This document shows, one piece after another, positions 43,988 through 52,361 of a DNA stretch of 64,000 nt (its first letter is position 1; the number at the start of each line of letters is the position of its first letter). Where the stretch lies: contig NZ_AP027362.1 in assembly GCF_030295935.1 (NCBI RefSeq), positions 2,480,001-2,544,000 on the forward strand, given 5' to 3'. Origin of the DNA: Thalassotalea piscium (GTDB lineage Bacteria > Pseudomonadota > Gammaproteobacteria > Enterobacterales > Alteromonadaceae). A program made the position numbers and the translations under genes. Below the pieces are notes generated by a model, which saw nothing but the letters and a program-made list of their open reading frames with translations, had not been told where the DNA came from and searched no databases.

Positions 43988-45064
43988 TCAAATTTTGGCA
44001 GGGATTACGGTTAATAAAGCTCTTTGCCCAATAGCTACTTCTGCATTAGGAAAAATAATTGCCTCTCCTTCCACCTCTGTCACAATCGCTTTATCACCGT
44101 CGTATGCTAATACACTACCTTTGGGGAAATCAGTGAAGTTCTCGGCATCATCAGCAAAAGTAAATGAAAAGTTTTCATGCGTTCGGTTAATAATTTGATG
44201 AATTTCATAAATATAAAAGTCACTTTCATTAAAGGGTTTCAGCTCAAGCTTATTACCTGAAATTAATGCCGTTAATGTCGACTTAACTTGGGTAAATTTA
44301 CTCATATCATTTTCACCAAAAGGCATTACTTTTCCAAGTTCAACAGTAAAGGCATCTGCACCAAATTCATTCGATGAATAGTAACTAAACGTTGTAGTTG
44401 GTGAATGCGAAAGGAGTATTGTTTCAATACCACAGGCTTGTAAAAATGATAGTTGCTCTTTTTTCCAAGGCTTGCCATGACGAAAAGGGTAAACAGCAAA
44501 TTTATCATTTTTTGAGCCTCTAATTGCTGTATGCAAGTCGTAATGGCTACGCTTTCTATTCTGACTAACTTGACTACCTTGTTCGAAAAACTCTCGAACA
44601 GTGTCTTCTAAAAGCTTCGCTCTTAAGCGTTCCTTATTAATAAGACCTGCACCTTGGCCTTGATCTTGTGAATGCCCACCAGAAAATAAACGATTCATAT
44701 TCTCTTCGACAAAGCGCTCAGCAATATTCATAGAGGCTGGATTACCAAATATAAATAAAACGCGTTCAGCTAAGTAAAGCTGCCCCATAATAAGTTGTTG
44801 AATAAGATCAGCACAAATTTCAATCGGTGCAGTTTCATTACCATGTACAGCACTAGAAAGCACAATATCCTGAGTGGTGGTCTTCGAAACTGGTTCAAAA
44901 ATAATCAAACCCGTTTCGAGCACATTTACATTAATAATTTGGTGCAAATTTTTCACTTGAAAGGTAACACTAGTGCCAAACCCCTCGGGGTACTGGCGAG
45001 TAAGTGATAAAAAGTCGCCCGTATGAGTGAGTTGCTGCTGTAAATGTTGTGCTGTTAATTTCAT
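43988..45064 (-). CDS. astE: Succinylglutamate desuccinylase
   Basis: This 358-residue zinc enzyme cleaves N-succinylglutamate to succinate and glutamate, the last step of the AST arginine pathway. It has the M14-like aspartoacylase/AstE motifs: SSAVHGNETAPIEI with the first His and Glu ligands, FVEENMNRLFSGG, and DLHTAIRGSKNDKFAVYPF with the third His ligand. The glutamate EFGADAFTVELGK is in the catalytic position. Other ast genes are not adjacent, so the pathway genes are split in this genome. Confidence 0.9.
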   Translation of the reverse strand: MKLTAQHLQQQLTHTGDFLSLTRQYPEGFGTSVTFQVKNLHQIINVNVLETGLIIFEPVSKTTTQDIVLSSAVHGNETAPIEICADLIQQLIMGQLYLAERVLFIFGNPASMNIAERFVEENMNRLFSGGHSQDQGQGAGLINKERLRAKLLEDTVREFFEQGSQVSQNRKRSHYDLHTAIRGSKNDKFAVYPFRHGKPWKKEQLSFLQACGIETILLSHSPTTTFSYYSSNEFGADAFTVELGKVMPFGENDMSKFTQVKSTLTALISGNKLELKPFNESDFYIYEIHQIINRTHENFSFTFADDAENFTDFPKGSVLAYDGDKAIVTEVEGEAIIFPNAEVAIGQRALLTVIPAKI

Positions 45065-45205
45065 ATTGAGCTGGTACCTACTTTGGATAATAATTGATTA
45101 CGTTATTAGGGCGTGTTGAAAAAAGTGATAAATGTAGGTTGGCAATTGGCGCTCAAAATACGTTAATAAATCTGAGCAGCCTAAGTCAAACCTACATAGT
45201 AGCAA

Positions 45206-46852
45206 CTATACCCCTGCTTCTTTAAATACATTACTCACAAGCGTTTGCGCATCTAAAATTATTTGCTGTAAATGGGCTTCGTCTATAAAGCTTTCAGCAT
45301 AAATTTTATAAATATCTTCGGTGCCTGAAGGTCTTGCTGCAAACCAGCCATTGTCGGTAACCACTTTTAAACCACCGATAGCCGCACCATTGCCAGGCGC
45401 ATGAGATAATACTTGCTTAACCTCTTCACCTGCTAAGGTGTTTGAAGTTACCATTTCAGGTGTTAGCGAAGATAGCACTTGTTTTTGTTCAAAAGACGCT
45501 ACAGCTTCAACACGTCCGTAACAAGGTTGTCCCAATTGCCCTACGAGATCTAAGTAATATTGGTAAGGGTCTTTACCGGTAACCGCTAAAATTTCAGCGG
45601 CAAGTAACGCCATTATAAAACCGTCTTTGTCTGTCGTCCAACAGCTACCATCTTTTGCTAGAAAAGAGGCGCCAGCACTTTCTTCACCACCAAATGCGTA
45701 TTCACCTGAATGTAAACCGTCAACAAACCACTTAAAGCCCACAGGCACTTCAGATAGTGGTCTATTAATTAACCTAGCAACTCGATCGATTAAGCTGCTT
45801 GAAACTAACGTTTTGCCAATTTTACACGTTTGAGACCAATCTCTGTGGGTCATTAAGTAATGAATGGCTACCGCTAGAAAATGGTTCGGGTTCATTAGCC
45901 CACCTGACTTAGTTACAATGCCATGGCGATCAAAGTCAGGATCATTACCAACAGCTACATCAAAGTCATCTTTCATCGCTATTAAGCCAGCCATTGCATA
46001 AGGAGAAGAGCAATCCATTCGGATTTTGCCGTCTTTATCTAATGGCATGAAAGAAAAGCTGCTATCTACAACAGAGTTTACAATCGTTAAGTTCAATTGA
46101 TAACGCTGGGCTATTACAGGCCAATAATCGATACCAGAACCACCTAAAGGATCAACGCCAATACAAACATTTGCTTGGCTTATTGCTGTTAAGTCGAGCA
46201 CTTGTTCGAGTTGCTCAGTGTAAAATTGAATGAAATTTTCTTTGGAAAGTAGGTTTGAGCTAAGTGCCACTTCAAGATCAACAGCTTTCACATCGGCCAT
46301 GCCATTAACAATAATATCGTTAGCTCGCTGCTCTATTATTTTCGTAACTTCGCCTTCCGCTGGCCCTCCATGAGGTGGGTTATACTTTATTCCGCCATCT
46401 GTGGGTGGATTATGAGAAGGCGTTATAATTAATCCGTCGGCTTGGCTATTGTTAGTTTTATTATGAACAATGATCAAACGTGATATTACAGGTGTTGGTG
46501 TATAGCCCATGTCTGTTTGTATAATTACCGGAACTTTATTAGCAATAAGTACCGATAATGCCGTGGCAAAGGCAGGTTCAGACAAGGCATGGGTGTCTTT
46601 ACCTAGGTAAAGCGGCCCTTTATACCCCTGAACTGTACGATATTCTGCAATAGCCTGACAAATAGCCGCAATATGTTGTTCATTAAAACTACATAAACTT
46701 GCATTACCACGATGGCCAGAAGTTCCAAATGTAACCTTTTGTTCATTTAGGCTAACATCTGGTTTCATTAAAAAGTAATCGCTAACTAAACGCCCTAAGT
46801 TTACTCTGTCTTGCGGTCTAACCGCTTTTCCTGCGTGGGGGTGCACCGACAT
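45206..46852 (-). CDS. pgm: Phosphoglucomutase (alpha-D-glucose phosphate-specific)
   Basis: This 548-residue enzyme interconverts glucose 1-phosphate and glucose 6-phosphate. It shows TFGTSGHRGNASLCSF near the start, the phosphoserine loop ITPSHNPPTDGGIKYNPP, the metal loop VGNDPDFDRHGIV, the sugar loop GGEESAGASF, and the phosphate-binding ARPSGTEDIYKIYAESF. The size equals E. coli Pgm (546). It follows seqA by about 30 bases in the same direction, the usual seqA-pgm operon. Confidence 0.96.
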   Translation of the reverse strand: MSVHPHAGKAVRPQDRVNLGRLVSDYFLMKPDVSLNEQKVTFGTSGHRGNASLCSFNEQHIAAICQAIAEYRTVQGYKGPLYLGKDTHALSEPAFATALSVLIANKVPVIIQTDMGYTPTPVISRLIIVHNKTNNSQADGLIITPSHNPPTDGGIKYNPPHGGPAEGEVTKIIEQRANDIIVNGMADVKAVDLEVALSSNLLSKENFIQFYTEQLEQVLDLTAISQANVCIGVDPLGGSGIDYWPVIAQRYQLNLTIVNSVVDSSFSFMPLDKDGKIRMDCSSPYAMAGLIAMKDDFDVAVGNDPDFDRHGIVTKSGGLMNPNHFLAVAIHYLMTHRDWSQTCKIGKTLVSSSLIDRVARLINRPLSEVPVGFKWFVDGLHSGEYAFGGEESAGASFLAKDGSCWTTDKDGFIMALLAAEILAVTGKDPYQYYLDLVGQLGQPCYGRVEAVASFEQKQVLSSLTPEMVTSNTLAGEEVKQVLSHAPGNGAAIGGLKVVTDNGWFAARPSGTEDIYKIYAESFIDEAHLQQIILDAQTLVSNVFKEAGV

Positions 46853-46881
46853 TTTATATCCTTTTAGTAATTATTAGGTAA

Positions 46882-47433
46882 TTAAAGTAAATCTCTTATT
46901 GCCTCAACATCATCGTTGCTATAGCCCATTTCTTTTGCCACTTCTGTTAACATCATTTTTTTGCGAGTGGTATTAGAATTAGTAATAACCCAAAAATTAC
47001 TGTCAGGGATTTGGCGAGGCTTGGTACTACTGCCACTTTGCTCAAGCTCTGTTTCACTCGTGGCAAAATAAAGTCGATTACGACCTCTAATATCACAGAC
47101 TTTATCAAACTGATTTGAATGAACTCGGTGAAGTGCCGCTAAAATAATTAAAAAACGCCCTACCGCACCGCGCTGCATGGCTAATTCTTCACGATTTATA
47201 ATATTAAAAATTGAACCTTTAGCAACACTTACGTCTGGTATTTCCTCTTGACGTGAACCTTCATCATTATGTGAACCATCAGGCGAAGTTTGTGCGTCTT
47301 TTGTAGTTAACGCAACATTGCTTTCACTTAACTTGAGTAATCTTCTTAATATAGAAGAGGCACTTTCACCAATTTCTTGTGTATGGGTAACAATGTATTG
47401 GTAGAGCTCTTCATCTACTTCAATGTTTTTCAT
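46882..47433 (-). CDS. seqA: SeqA, negative modulator of replication initiation
   Basis: This 183-residue protein binds hemimethylated GATC sites and sequesters oriC. The N-terminal oligomerisation part ([20 protein letters not shown] then [15 protein letters not shown]) and the C-terminal DNA-binding part ([20 protein letters not shown] then [16 protein letters not shown]) are both conserved. The middle is a variable linker. It is encoded upstream of pgm and divergent from ybfF, as in other gammaproteobacteria. Confidence 0.97.
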   Translation of the reverse strand: MKNIEVDEELYQYIVTHTQEIGESASSILRRLLKLSESNVALTTKDAQTSPDGSHNDEGSRQEEIPDVSVAKGSIFNIINREELAMQRGAVGRFLIILAALHRVHSNQFDKVCDIRGRNRLYFATSETELEQSGSSTKPRQIPDSNFWVITNSNTTRKKMMLTEVAKEMGYSNDDVEAIRDLL

Positions 47434-47613
47434 TAAAAGCCTAAATAATTAAAAGTATTTGGTTAATCTACATTAATTATACTTACCTTAAGTGTAAGTC
47501 TCTAGCGTTGATTAACATGAATTAACATCTTTTACCGTAAAGTTTCGCTTTCGCTTTGCAACAGAAATTAAAAACAACGACAATACCCCTACATTTAAAC
47601 GTTGAGAATTGTT

Positions 47614-48381
47614 ATGTCTATTTTAAATTACCAACAACAAGGTACTGGCCCGCATGTAATATTAATTCACGGGCTACTTGGCAGTTTAGACAACTTAAAC
47701 ATGGTAGCTAGAGATCTAAAAGCACATTACTGTGTTACTAGCGTAGATGTTAGGAACCATGGCGACTCTTTTCATGACAATACGATGGCATATTCCGAGC
47801 TTGCACAAGATATTATCGCTTTGCTAGACCATTTAGCTATAGAGCAATGTACTATCTTAGGTCACTCTATGGGTGGAAAAATAGCAATGGAGGTTGCGTT
47901 AACTTTTCCAAATCGAGTTGCACAACTTATTGTAGCTGATATTGCCCCTGTAAAATATCCGGCACACCACCAACAAATATTAGCAGGATTACAAGCGATT
48001 GACTTAACCAAAATAACGTCACGTAAAGATGCTGATAAGCAGTTATCACCTTATGTGAAAGAGGTAGGTGTAAGGCAGTTTTTGCTTCGTAACTTAGTGC
48101 TAATGAATGAACAATGGCAATTTAAATGTAATCTACATAATATTGTTGAGTGTTATCCGCAAATAATGGCTAGCTATAATGGTAATAGCCAATACTCGGG
48201 GCCAGCCTTATTTATCAAAGGCGGAAATTCAAATTACATTTTACCTGAACATAAAAACACCATAACTCAGTTATTTCCTGCCAGTAAAGCTAAAATAATA
48301 CAAGGTGCTGGTCATTGGTTGCATGCTGAAAAAACTGTCGCTTTTAATAAAGTCGTTTTAGATTTTATAGCGAATAACTAG
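47614..48381 (+). CDS. ybfF: Alpha/beta-hydrolase, YbfF type esterase
   Basis: This 255-residue protein is an alpha/beta-hydrolase: oxyanion motif IHGLLGSLDNL, nucleophile elbow ILGHSMGGKIAME (G-H-S-M-G), a late aspartate region (ALFIKGGNSNYI) and the catalytic His in GAGHWLHAEKT. YbfF acts on acyl-CoA and short esters. The ATG at 47614 (GAGAA upstream) is preferred over a TTG four codons earlier. It is divergent from seqA, the conserved arrangement. Confidence 0.93.
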   Translation: MSILNYQQQGTGPHVILIHGLLGSLDNLNMVARDLKAHYCVTSVDVRNHGDSFHDNTMAYSELAQDIIALLDHLAIEQCTILGHSMGGKIAMEVALTFPNRVAQLIVADIAPVKYPAHHQQILAGLQAIDLTKITSRKDADKQLSPYVKEVGVRQFLLRNLVLMNEQWQFKCNLHNIVECYPQIMASYNGNSQYSGPALFIKGGNSNYILPEHKNTITQLFPASKAKIIQGAGHWLHAEKTVAFNKVVLDFIANN

Positions 48382-48521
48382 AACGTGTTGATCTTTGATG
48401 TCTATCAAAAAAACATCAAAGAAGTCTACTTAATCGCGTATTTAATATGACAATAAAAGAAAAGCTATGTGCTAAGAGTTACGCTTATGCTATAGTGCGC
48501 GTGAATTTTATAGGGTGAGTT

Positions 48522-48743
48522 ATGCTTGCAGAATATTTTGTCGTTATAGAAACCGTTGGGCTCAATTTATTTTTTGCTTTTATCTTCATTTTCATTGGTT
48601 TATCAATAAATGACGTGATGAAGAAAAATGACGTGCCTAAAATGGGGCGTTATGTTGTGTACCTTGTACTTTTTCTTGGTTGTGCTGGTTTTATCGCCAA
48701 AGGTATTATTCAGCTTGTTTGGGAAAGCCAAGGCGTAGGTTAA
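48522..48743 (+). CDS. DUF2788 small membrane protein
   Basis: This 73-residue protein has two membrane segments (NLFFAFIFIFIGLSI and YVVYLVLFLGCAGFIAKGII) with a short charged loop between (NDVMKKNDVPKMGR). Length, topology and its place between ybfF and ybfE match DUF2788 proteins. The function is unknown. It ends seven bases before ybfE. Confidence 0.85.
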   Translation: MLAEYFVVIETVGLNLFFAFIFIFIGLSINDVMKKNDVPKMGRYVVYLVLFLGCAGFIAKGIIQLVWESQGVG

Positions 48744-48749
48744 TCGACA

Positions 48750-49031
48750 ATGGCAAAACAAAACGCAGACATTACCACAATTGATTTATTCAGCGATGAA
48801 AAACGTCCCGGACGTCCGAAAACTAATCCTTACTCTCGGAGCGTACAGGTAAAAATCAATAAACGTAACCAAGTAAAGCGTGATAAAAGCAATGGCTTAA
48901 AACGCGTTGAATTTAAAATTCACCAAAGCATAATCGAACAGTTAGAGCAATTAGCTACAAGTAAAGGTGTAAACCGAAGCGAGCTAATTGAAGCCTTGAT
49001 AGTTGAAGCACTAGCAAAGCAGCAGAATTAA
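48750..49031 (+). CDS. ybfE: LexA-regulated-type ribbon-helix-helix protein YbfE
   Basis: This 93-residue protein has a basic N-terminal half (RPGRPKTNPYSRSVQVKINK) and a ribbon-helix-helix-like end (KRVEFKIHQSIIEQLEQLAT then VNRSELIEALIVEALAK). E. coli YbfE is under LexA control; no LexA box is visible just upstream here. It precedes fldA by 27 bases, the conserved ybfE-fldA-fur neighbourhood. Confidence 0.9.
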   Translation: MAKQNADITTIDLFSDEKRPGRPKTNPYSRSVQVKINKRNQVKRDKSNGLKRVEFKIHQSIIEQLEQLATSKGVNRSELIEALIVEALAKQQN

Positions 49032-49057
49032 TTTTAGAAATAAAAGGTAAAAATTCA

Positions 49058-49585
49058 ATGGCAATTGTAGGTTTATTTTTCGGTAGTGATACTGGTAATA
49101 CTGAAGCAGTCAGTAAAATGATCCAGAAAAAACTGGGTAAAAAGTTAGTTGATGTAAAAGATATCGCTAAAAGCACCAAAGAAGAAATCGCAGAATTTGA
49201 TTTGATCATACTTGGGATCCCAACGTGGTATTACGGCGAAAACCAATGTGACTGGGACGACTTTCTTCCAGAATTAGAAGAAATTGACTTTACCGATAAG
49301 CTAGTTGCAATATTCGGTTTAGGTGATCAAGAAGACTACGCTGAATATTTCTGTGATGCCATGGCTCCACTGCGTGATATCGTTGAATCTAAAGGTGCTA
49401 TTGTTGTTGGCAATTGGCCAACTGAAGGCTACGAATTTGAAGCATCTAAAGGCCTTGTTGATGAAAACACCTTTATCGGTTTATGTATTGACGAAGACCG
49501 TCAACCAGAACTAACCGAAGAACGTGTTGATAAATGGGTTAAGCAAGTTTACGAAGAAATGTGTTTAGCTGAACTAGCGGATTAA
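49058..49585 (+). CDS. fldA: Flavodoxin I
   Basis: This 175-residue flavodoxin carries electrons at low potential. The FMN phosphate loop is FFGSDTGNTEAV, and the aromatic loops are GIPTWYYGENQCDWDD and GLGDQEDYAEYFCDA. The length fits long-chain FldA. A strong terminator follows. It is in the usual place upstream of fur, though a minus-strand gene separates them here. Confidence 0.96.
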   Translation: MAIVGLFFGSDTGNTEAVSKMIQKKLGKKLVDVKDIAKSTKEEIAEFDLIILGIPTWYYGENQCDWDDFLPELEEIDFTDKLVAIFGLGDQEDYAEYFCDAMAPLRDIVESKGAIVVGNWPTEGYEFEASKGLVDENTFIGLCIDEDRQPELTEERVDKWVKQVYEEMCLAELAD

Positions 49586-49611
49586 TTGTTCGTTACAATG
49601 TTAATTGAAAT

Positions 49612-49636
49612 AAAACCCACTTTCCGGTGGGTTTTT
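49612..49636 (+). terminator. Intrinsic terminator after fldA
   Basis: AAAACCCAC (49612-49620) pairs with GTGGGTTTT (49627-49635) around six loop bases, with T residues at the end. It lies 26 bases after the fldA stop. Confidence 0.88.
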
Positions 49637-49677
49637 AAATCCAAAGTAAAAAAAACTACCTTCAATATTATAAAAAA

Positions 49678-50136
49678 CTAGCGATGTCGTTTTTTCTTGC
49701 GAATATACAGTTGCCTGTTAAGTTCTGCAACTACATCTCCCTCTTGGTCTTTCACAAGCACCGAAAATTCAGGTAAATACTTTTCACCATTAGCGGTATT
49801 AATAATAATATCGTCAATCATGGCCTCATTAATATGAAACTCTGCATATACAACACCTTTACCTGGTTTAACATACTCTATATCTGCTTTTTTGTCCCAT
49901 ACGTAGTATTGGTCTCCTAATTGCGGCATCAACATTAACATATAAAAGGGATCTGTCATTGAATAGAGAGAACCACCAAAGTGAGCACCTACCGCATTTT
50001 TGTTCCAAGGGCGCATTCTTAATTCAACTTTCGCTTCACGAAAATCTTTAGATAAATAGACAACACGAATACCCGAAAATAGAAAAGGTGGCCATAGATT
50101 AAGTAATAATTTCATTACCCAAGATTTTTTAAACAT
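49678..50136 (-). CDS. DUF4442 hotdog-fold thioesterase-like protein
   Basis: This 152-residue protein has a hotdog-type pattern: VELRMRPWNKNAVGAHFGGS then LYSMTDPFYMLMLM on the long helix, and strands such as KADIEYVKPGKGVVYAEFHI. DUF4442 proteins resemble acyl-CoA thioesterases, but the catalytic residues vary. It is inserted between fldA and fur on the opposite strand. Confidence 0.8.
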   Translation of the reverse strand: MFKKSWVMKLLLNLWPPFLFSGIRVVYLSKDFREAKVELRMRPWNKNAVGAHFGGSLYSMTDPFYMLMLMPQLGDQYYVWDKKADIEYVKPGKGVVYAEFHINEAMIDDIIINTANGEKYLPEFSVLVKDQEGDVVAELNRQLYIRKKKRHR

Positions 50137-50291
50137 TTTTTACAACACATTAATTACAATTAACTCATCGTACCACCATGCAATTTAAAGAAAAACACCT
50201 ATTTATCGACTTTAAATGAAATAGCGCTTCCAACCCTGACTCGAACCACCTATAATTTTTGGTTTATCCAACAATGTGAGAAGCAATTTAT

Positions 50292-50732
50292 ATGGCAGAG
50301 CAAAATGAAGAGCTAAAAAGGGCGGGATTAAAAATCACCTTGCCTAGAGTTAAGATTTTAGCGATATTGCAGCATCCTGATAACCAACACATCAGTGCTG
50401 AAGAGGTCTATAAAATATTGCTTGATCAGAATGAGGAAATTGGTCTAGCAACTGTTTATCGTGTTTTAAATCAATTTGACGATGCGGGTATTGTTACACG
50501 TCACCACTTTGAAGGCGGTAAATCTGTATTCGAGCTAACTCAAAATAACCACCATGATCACCTAGTGTGTTTAAAGTGTGGCAAAGTTGTTGAGTTTGAA
50601 GACGACATAATTGAGCAACAACAAGAAAAAGTTGCCAAGCAACACAAGATGAAACTGACTAACCATAGCCTCTATTTGTATGGCGAGTGCGATGATAAAG
50701 TCGCTTGTGAAATATTTAGAAAGAATCAGTAA
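50292..50732 (+). CDS. fur: Ferric uptake regulator
   Basis: This 146-residue iron-dependent repressor has the winged helix (KITLPRVKILAILQ, then EIGLATVYRVLNQFDDAGIV), the metal-binding HHDHLVCLKCGKVVEFED with the HHDH and CxxC motifs, and the second cysteine pair in GECDDKVACE. Length and motifs are those of Fur rather than Zur. A terminator follows. Confidence 0.97.
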   Translation: MAEQNEELKRAGLKITLPRVKILAILQHPDNQHISAEEVYKILLDQNEEIGLATVYRVLNQFDDAGIVTRHHFEGGKSVFELTQNNHHDHLVCLKCGKVVEFEDDIIEQQQEKVAKQHKMKLTNHSLYLYGECDDKVACEIFRKNQ

Positions 50733-50755
50733 TACCATACCGTTTAAAGTAGTTT

Positions 50756-50780
50756 AAAGCCTCATGATATGAGGCTTTTT
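50756..50780 (+). terminator. Intrinsic terminator after fur
   Basis: AAAGCCTCAT (50756-50765) pairs with ATGAGGCTTT (50769-50778), loop GAT, followed by TT. It lies 24 bases after the fur stop. Confidence 0.88.
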
Positions 50781-50805
50781 CTATTTAATCGCTTAGCTTA
50801 AGTAT

Positions 50806-51087
50806 TTAATTGTATAGGCGATCTTTGTGCTTTATCCATCCCCCCTTCTGCTTGCTATGGGGGTCTTTGTGCGTCCAATGCACCATTCCGCCGGCACTAT
50901 TCCACTGGTACTCACCTGAAAATTCAACTTTATCACCAATACGCAGATCATGTATTTTACGGCTAATATCTATATTGTGAATTATAAGGACGGTTTGGTT
51001 ATCTTTTAGTTTGACGATAAATCGTTGATGCCTACTACCTTTTAAATCATCTGGTAGTATTTTATGTACAATTCCAATTGCTTTCAC
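50806..51087 (-). CDS. DUF3465 protein, possibly lacking its signal peptide
   Basis: This protein of about 94 residues matches DUF3465: GIVHKILPDDLKGSRHQRF, NIDISRKIHDLRIGDKVEFS then GEYQWNSAGGMVHWTHKD, and an end GGWIKHKDRLYN. Homologues usually carry a signal or anchor sequence at the start. Here the frame has only a GTG at 51087 (GAGG upstream) or a TTG at 51096, and upstream codons run into a hairpin and a stop. So the protein may be cytoplasmic, or the start was lost to a small frameshift. Function is unknown. Confidence 0.7.
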   Translation of the reverse strand: MKAIGIVHKILPDDLKGSRHQRFIVKLKDNQTVLIIHNIDISRKIHDLRIGDKVEFSGEYQWNSAGGMVHWTHKDPHSKQKGGWIKHKDRLYN

Positions 51088-51105
51088 TCGCCCCAACCTC
51101 AGTAA

Positions 51106-51130
51106 AAGTAGTACCGCAGCGGTGCTACTT
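51106..51130. other. Hairpin at the start of the DUF3465 gene
   Basis: AAGTAGTACC (51106-51115) and GGTGCTACTT (51121-51130) pair at 9 of 10 positions around GCAGC. It lies just upstream of the DUF3465 start and could affect its translation or be a terminator remnant. Confidence 0.4.
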
Positions 51131-51180
51131 ATAGCAAACGCATCAAGTTAAAGGCTGTTAACTTGAGCATTTAATAAGTA

Positions 51181-51408
51181 ACCTGAACTCGGGTTAAGCA
51201 AAGTTACTCAGTAAGCTATTTTTGAGCCTATCTACGTTGAATTTGTTGCCAATAGCCCGCTATTGGATCAAAAAATTCGCCTTGATATTCACAAAACTAT
51301 CAATACAGAGAAGTAAAGGTTAGCTTTTTAAATAGTGAATAAAATTAAACTATTGAAAAAATAATGTTTTATGTGAGAAAGTCAACATTCATTAACCCGA
51401 GTTCAGGT
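51181..51408. mobile_element. 228-bp miniature element with 17-bp perfect ends and 6-bp target duplication
   Basis: ACCTGAACTCGGGTTAA (51181-51197) is repeated in exact inverse at 51392-51408. The flanks are identical 6-bp direct repeats, TAAGTA (51175-51180 and 51409-51414). The inside is AT-rich and encodes nothing. Perfect ends plus a target duplication show a non-autonomous transposable element (MITE) inserted in the gap. It fills most of the 323 bases between the DUF3465 gene and the next gene. Confidence 0.9.
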
Positions 51409-51419
51409 TAAGTAAAATA

Positions 51420-51773
51420 CTACAAGCTCAACAGTCTTATAGAAAAGTAGCAAGCAGTTAAAGAGACTAAAATAAAACTAAGCAAAACCAGATAACGAAG
51501 TGTGTTTTTTACTTTGTTTTTTATCGTAAACCAACAACCACTCCTTTGTTCGTCGCATAGTTTTCTTGCAAAGCTGTTAATGAATAGCTTTAACAGTAAT
51601 AGCCAAATGAGCCCAAGAAATAAAGGTTGTAGTAATTGGTTTTGTGTTTGTATTGATGAAAAACCAAATAGGTATATTATTGCGATAACAATAAATATCG
51701 AAATAAGTTTTATTATACCTATACAAACAGCTAGCTTGTTTGCAATAACTGTCAAAGTTTGATGAACTTTCAT
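51420..51773 (-). CDS. Hypothetical small membrane protein
   Basis: This 117-residue frame encodes three likely membrane segments (IIKLISIFIVIAIIYLFGF, LFLGLIWLLLLKLFI, LRYLVLLSFILVSLTACYF) with a basic loop (ARKLCDEQRSGCWFTIKNKV). I do not recognise it. It lies immediately beside the 228-bp element, 6 bases from its target duplication. Confidence 0.5.
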   Translation of the reverse strand: MKVHQTLTVIANKLAVCIGIIKLISIFIVIAIIYLFGFSSIQTQNQLLQPLFLGLIWLLLLKLFINSFARKLCDEQRSGCWFTIKNKVKNTLRYLVLLSFILVSLTACYFSIRLLSL

Positions 51774-51892
51774 AAAGCCAATATAACAAGATAGCTATTA
51801 AACACGCCAGTTTTATTAACAAACACAGATCAGTGCTAGCATCAGCGATAAAACCTCAGTCTAGTTTAAGCACTTTTGTCTAAACTGAAGTT

Positions 51893-51908
51893 ATACCAGT
51901 TTCATTAA
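51893..51908. repeat. Single end of the 162-bp repeat
   Basis: ATACCAGTTTCATTAA is identical to the first 16 bases of the 162-bp repeat at 36231. Nothing further matches, so this is a solo end or a truncated copy. It overlaps the last codon of the DGC-domain gene. Confidence 0.7.
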
Positions 51909-52324
51909 TTAACAAAGTTTATCCCATGCTTATCAAGCGTTTTATATATGCTATTAATAGCTAAACTATTGTCAGTTAAAGAATCTTTCCATTTATCTCT
52001 TTTTTCGATCCCTAAATCTGTAATTGTGAAGTAGTGATCAGGTTCAATTTTACATGCGTTTAAACACGCTTTTGTGCAGGAAAGTGAGCAGCCATCAATA
52101 GCTATAATTTTCCTTCCTGAAGTAGCGAGTGCTTTAATGGGGGCAATATTACCAATAACACCGGAAACACACGACATTTCCGCTAAACCATCACAATCTA
52201 ATGTTAGTGCAACATCATGTGCTATACGAGCAACATTTGAGCAGCCAGCACACGCATAAACAATAGGCTTTAACATATCCAATAGAATTTCCTTGCTTAC
52301 ATTCAATACCCGCAAGTCTAACAA
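51905..52324 (-). CDS. DGC-domain putative zinc-binding protein
   Basis: This 139-residue protein contains conserved cysteines in YACAGCSNVARIAHDVAL, EMSCVSGVIG and AIDGCSLSCTKACLNACKI. The last has the D-G-C motif that names the family. The cysteines probably bind zinc or another metal. Function is unknown; some members are linked to sulphur or metal chemistry. Its 3' end carries the start of a repeat copy. Confidence 0.8.
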   Translation of the reverse strand: MLDLRVLNVSKEILLDMLKPIVYACAGCSNVARIAHDVALTLDCDGLAEMSCVSGVIGNIAPIKALATSGRKIIAIDGCSLSCTKACLNACKIEPDHYFTITDLGIEKRDKWKDSLTDNSLAINSIYKTLDKHGINFVN

Positions 52325-52361
52325 GGTTTAATATTGTCGTTTTGATTTACATCAAGCTTTA

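Noticed and set aside
43914-44198. Open frame on the plus strand at the end of astE
   Set aside because: It is mostly antisense to conserved astE codons and has no recognisable features.
48382-48521. LexA box expected upstream of the ybfE group
   Set aside because: No CTGT-N8-ACAG match is visible in the gap, so SOS control of ybfE is not supported here.
50229-50250. Sequence on the minus strand resembling a tRNA T-arm (GGTTCGAGTC)
   Set aside because: The T-stem does not pair, and no acceptor stem or anticodon arm can be formed around it.
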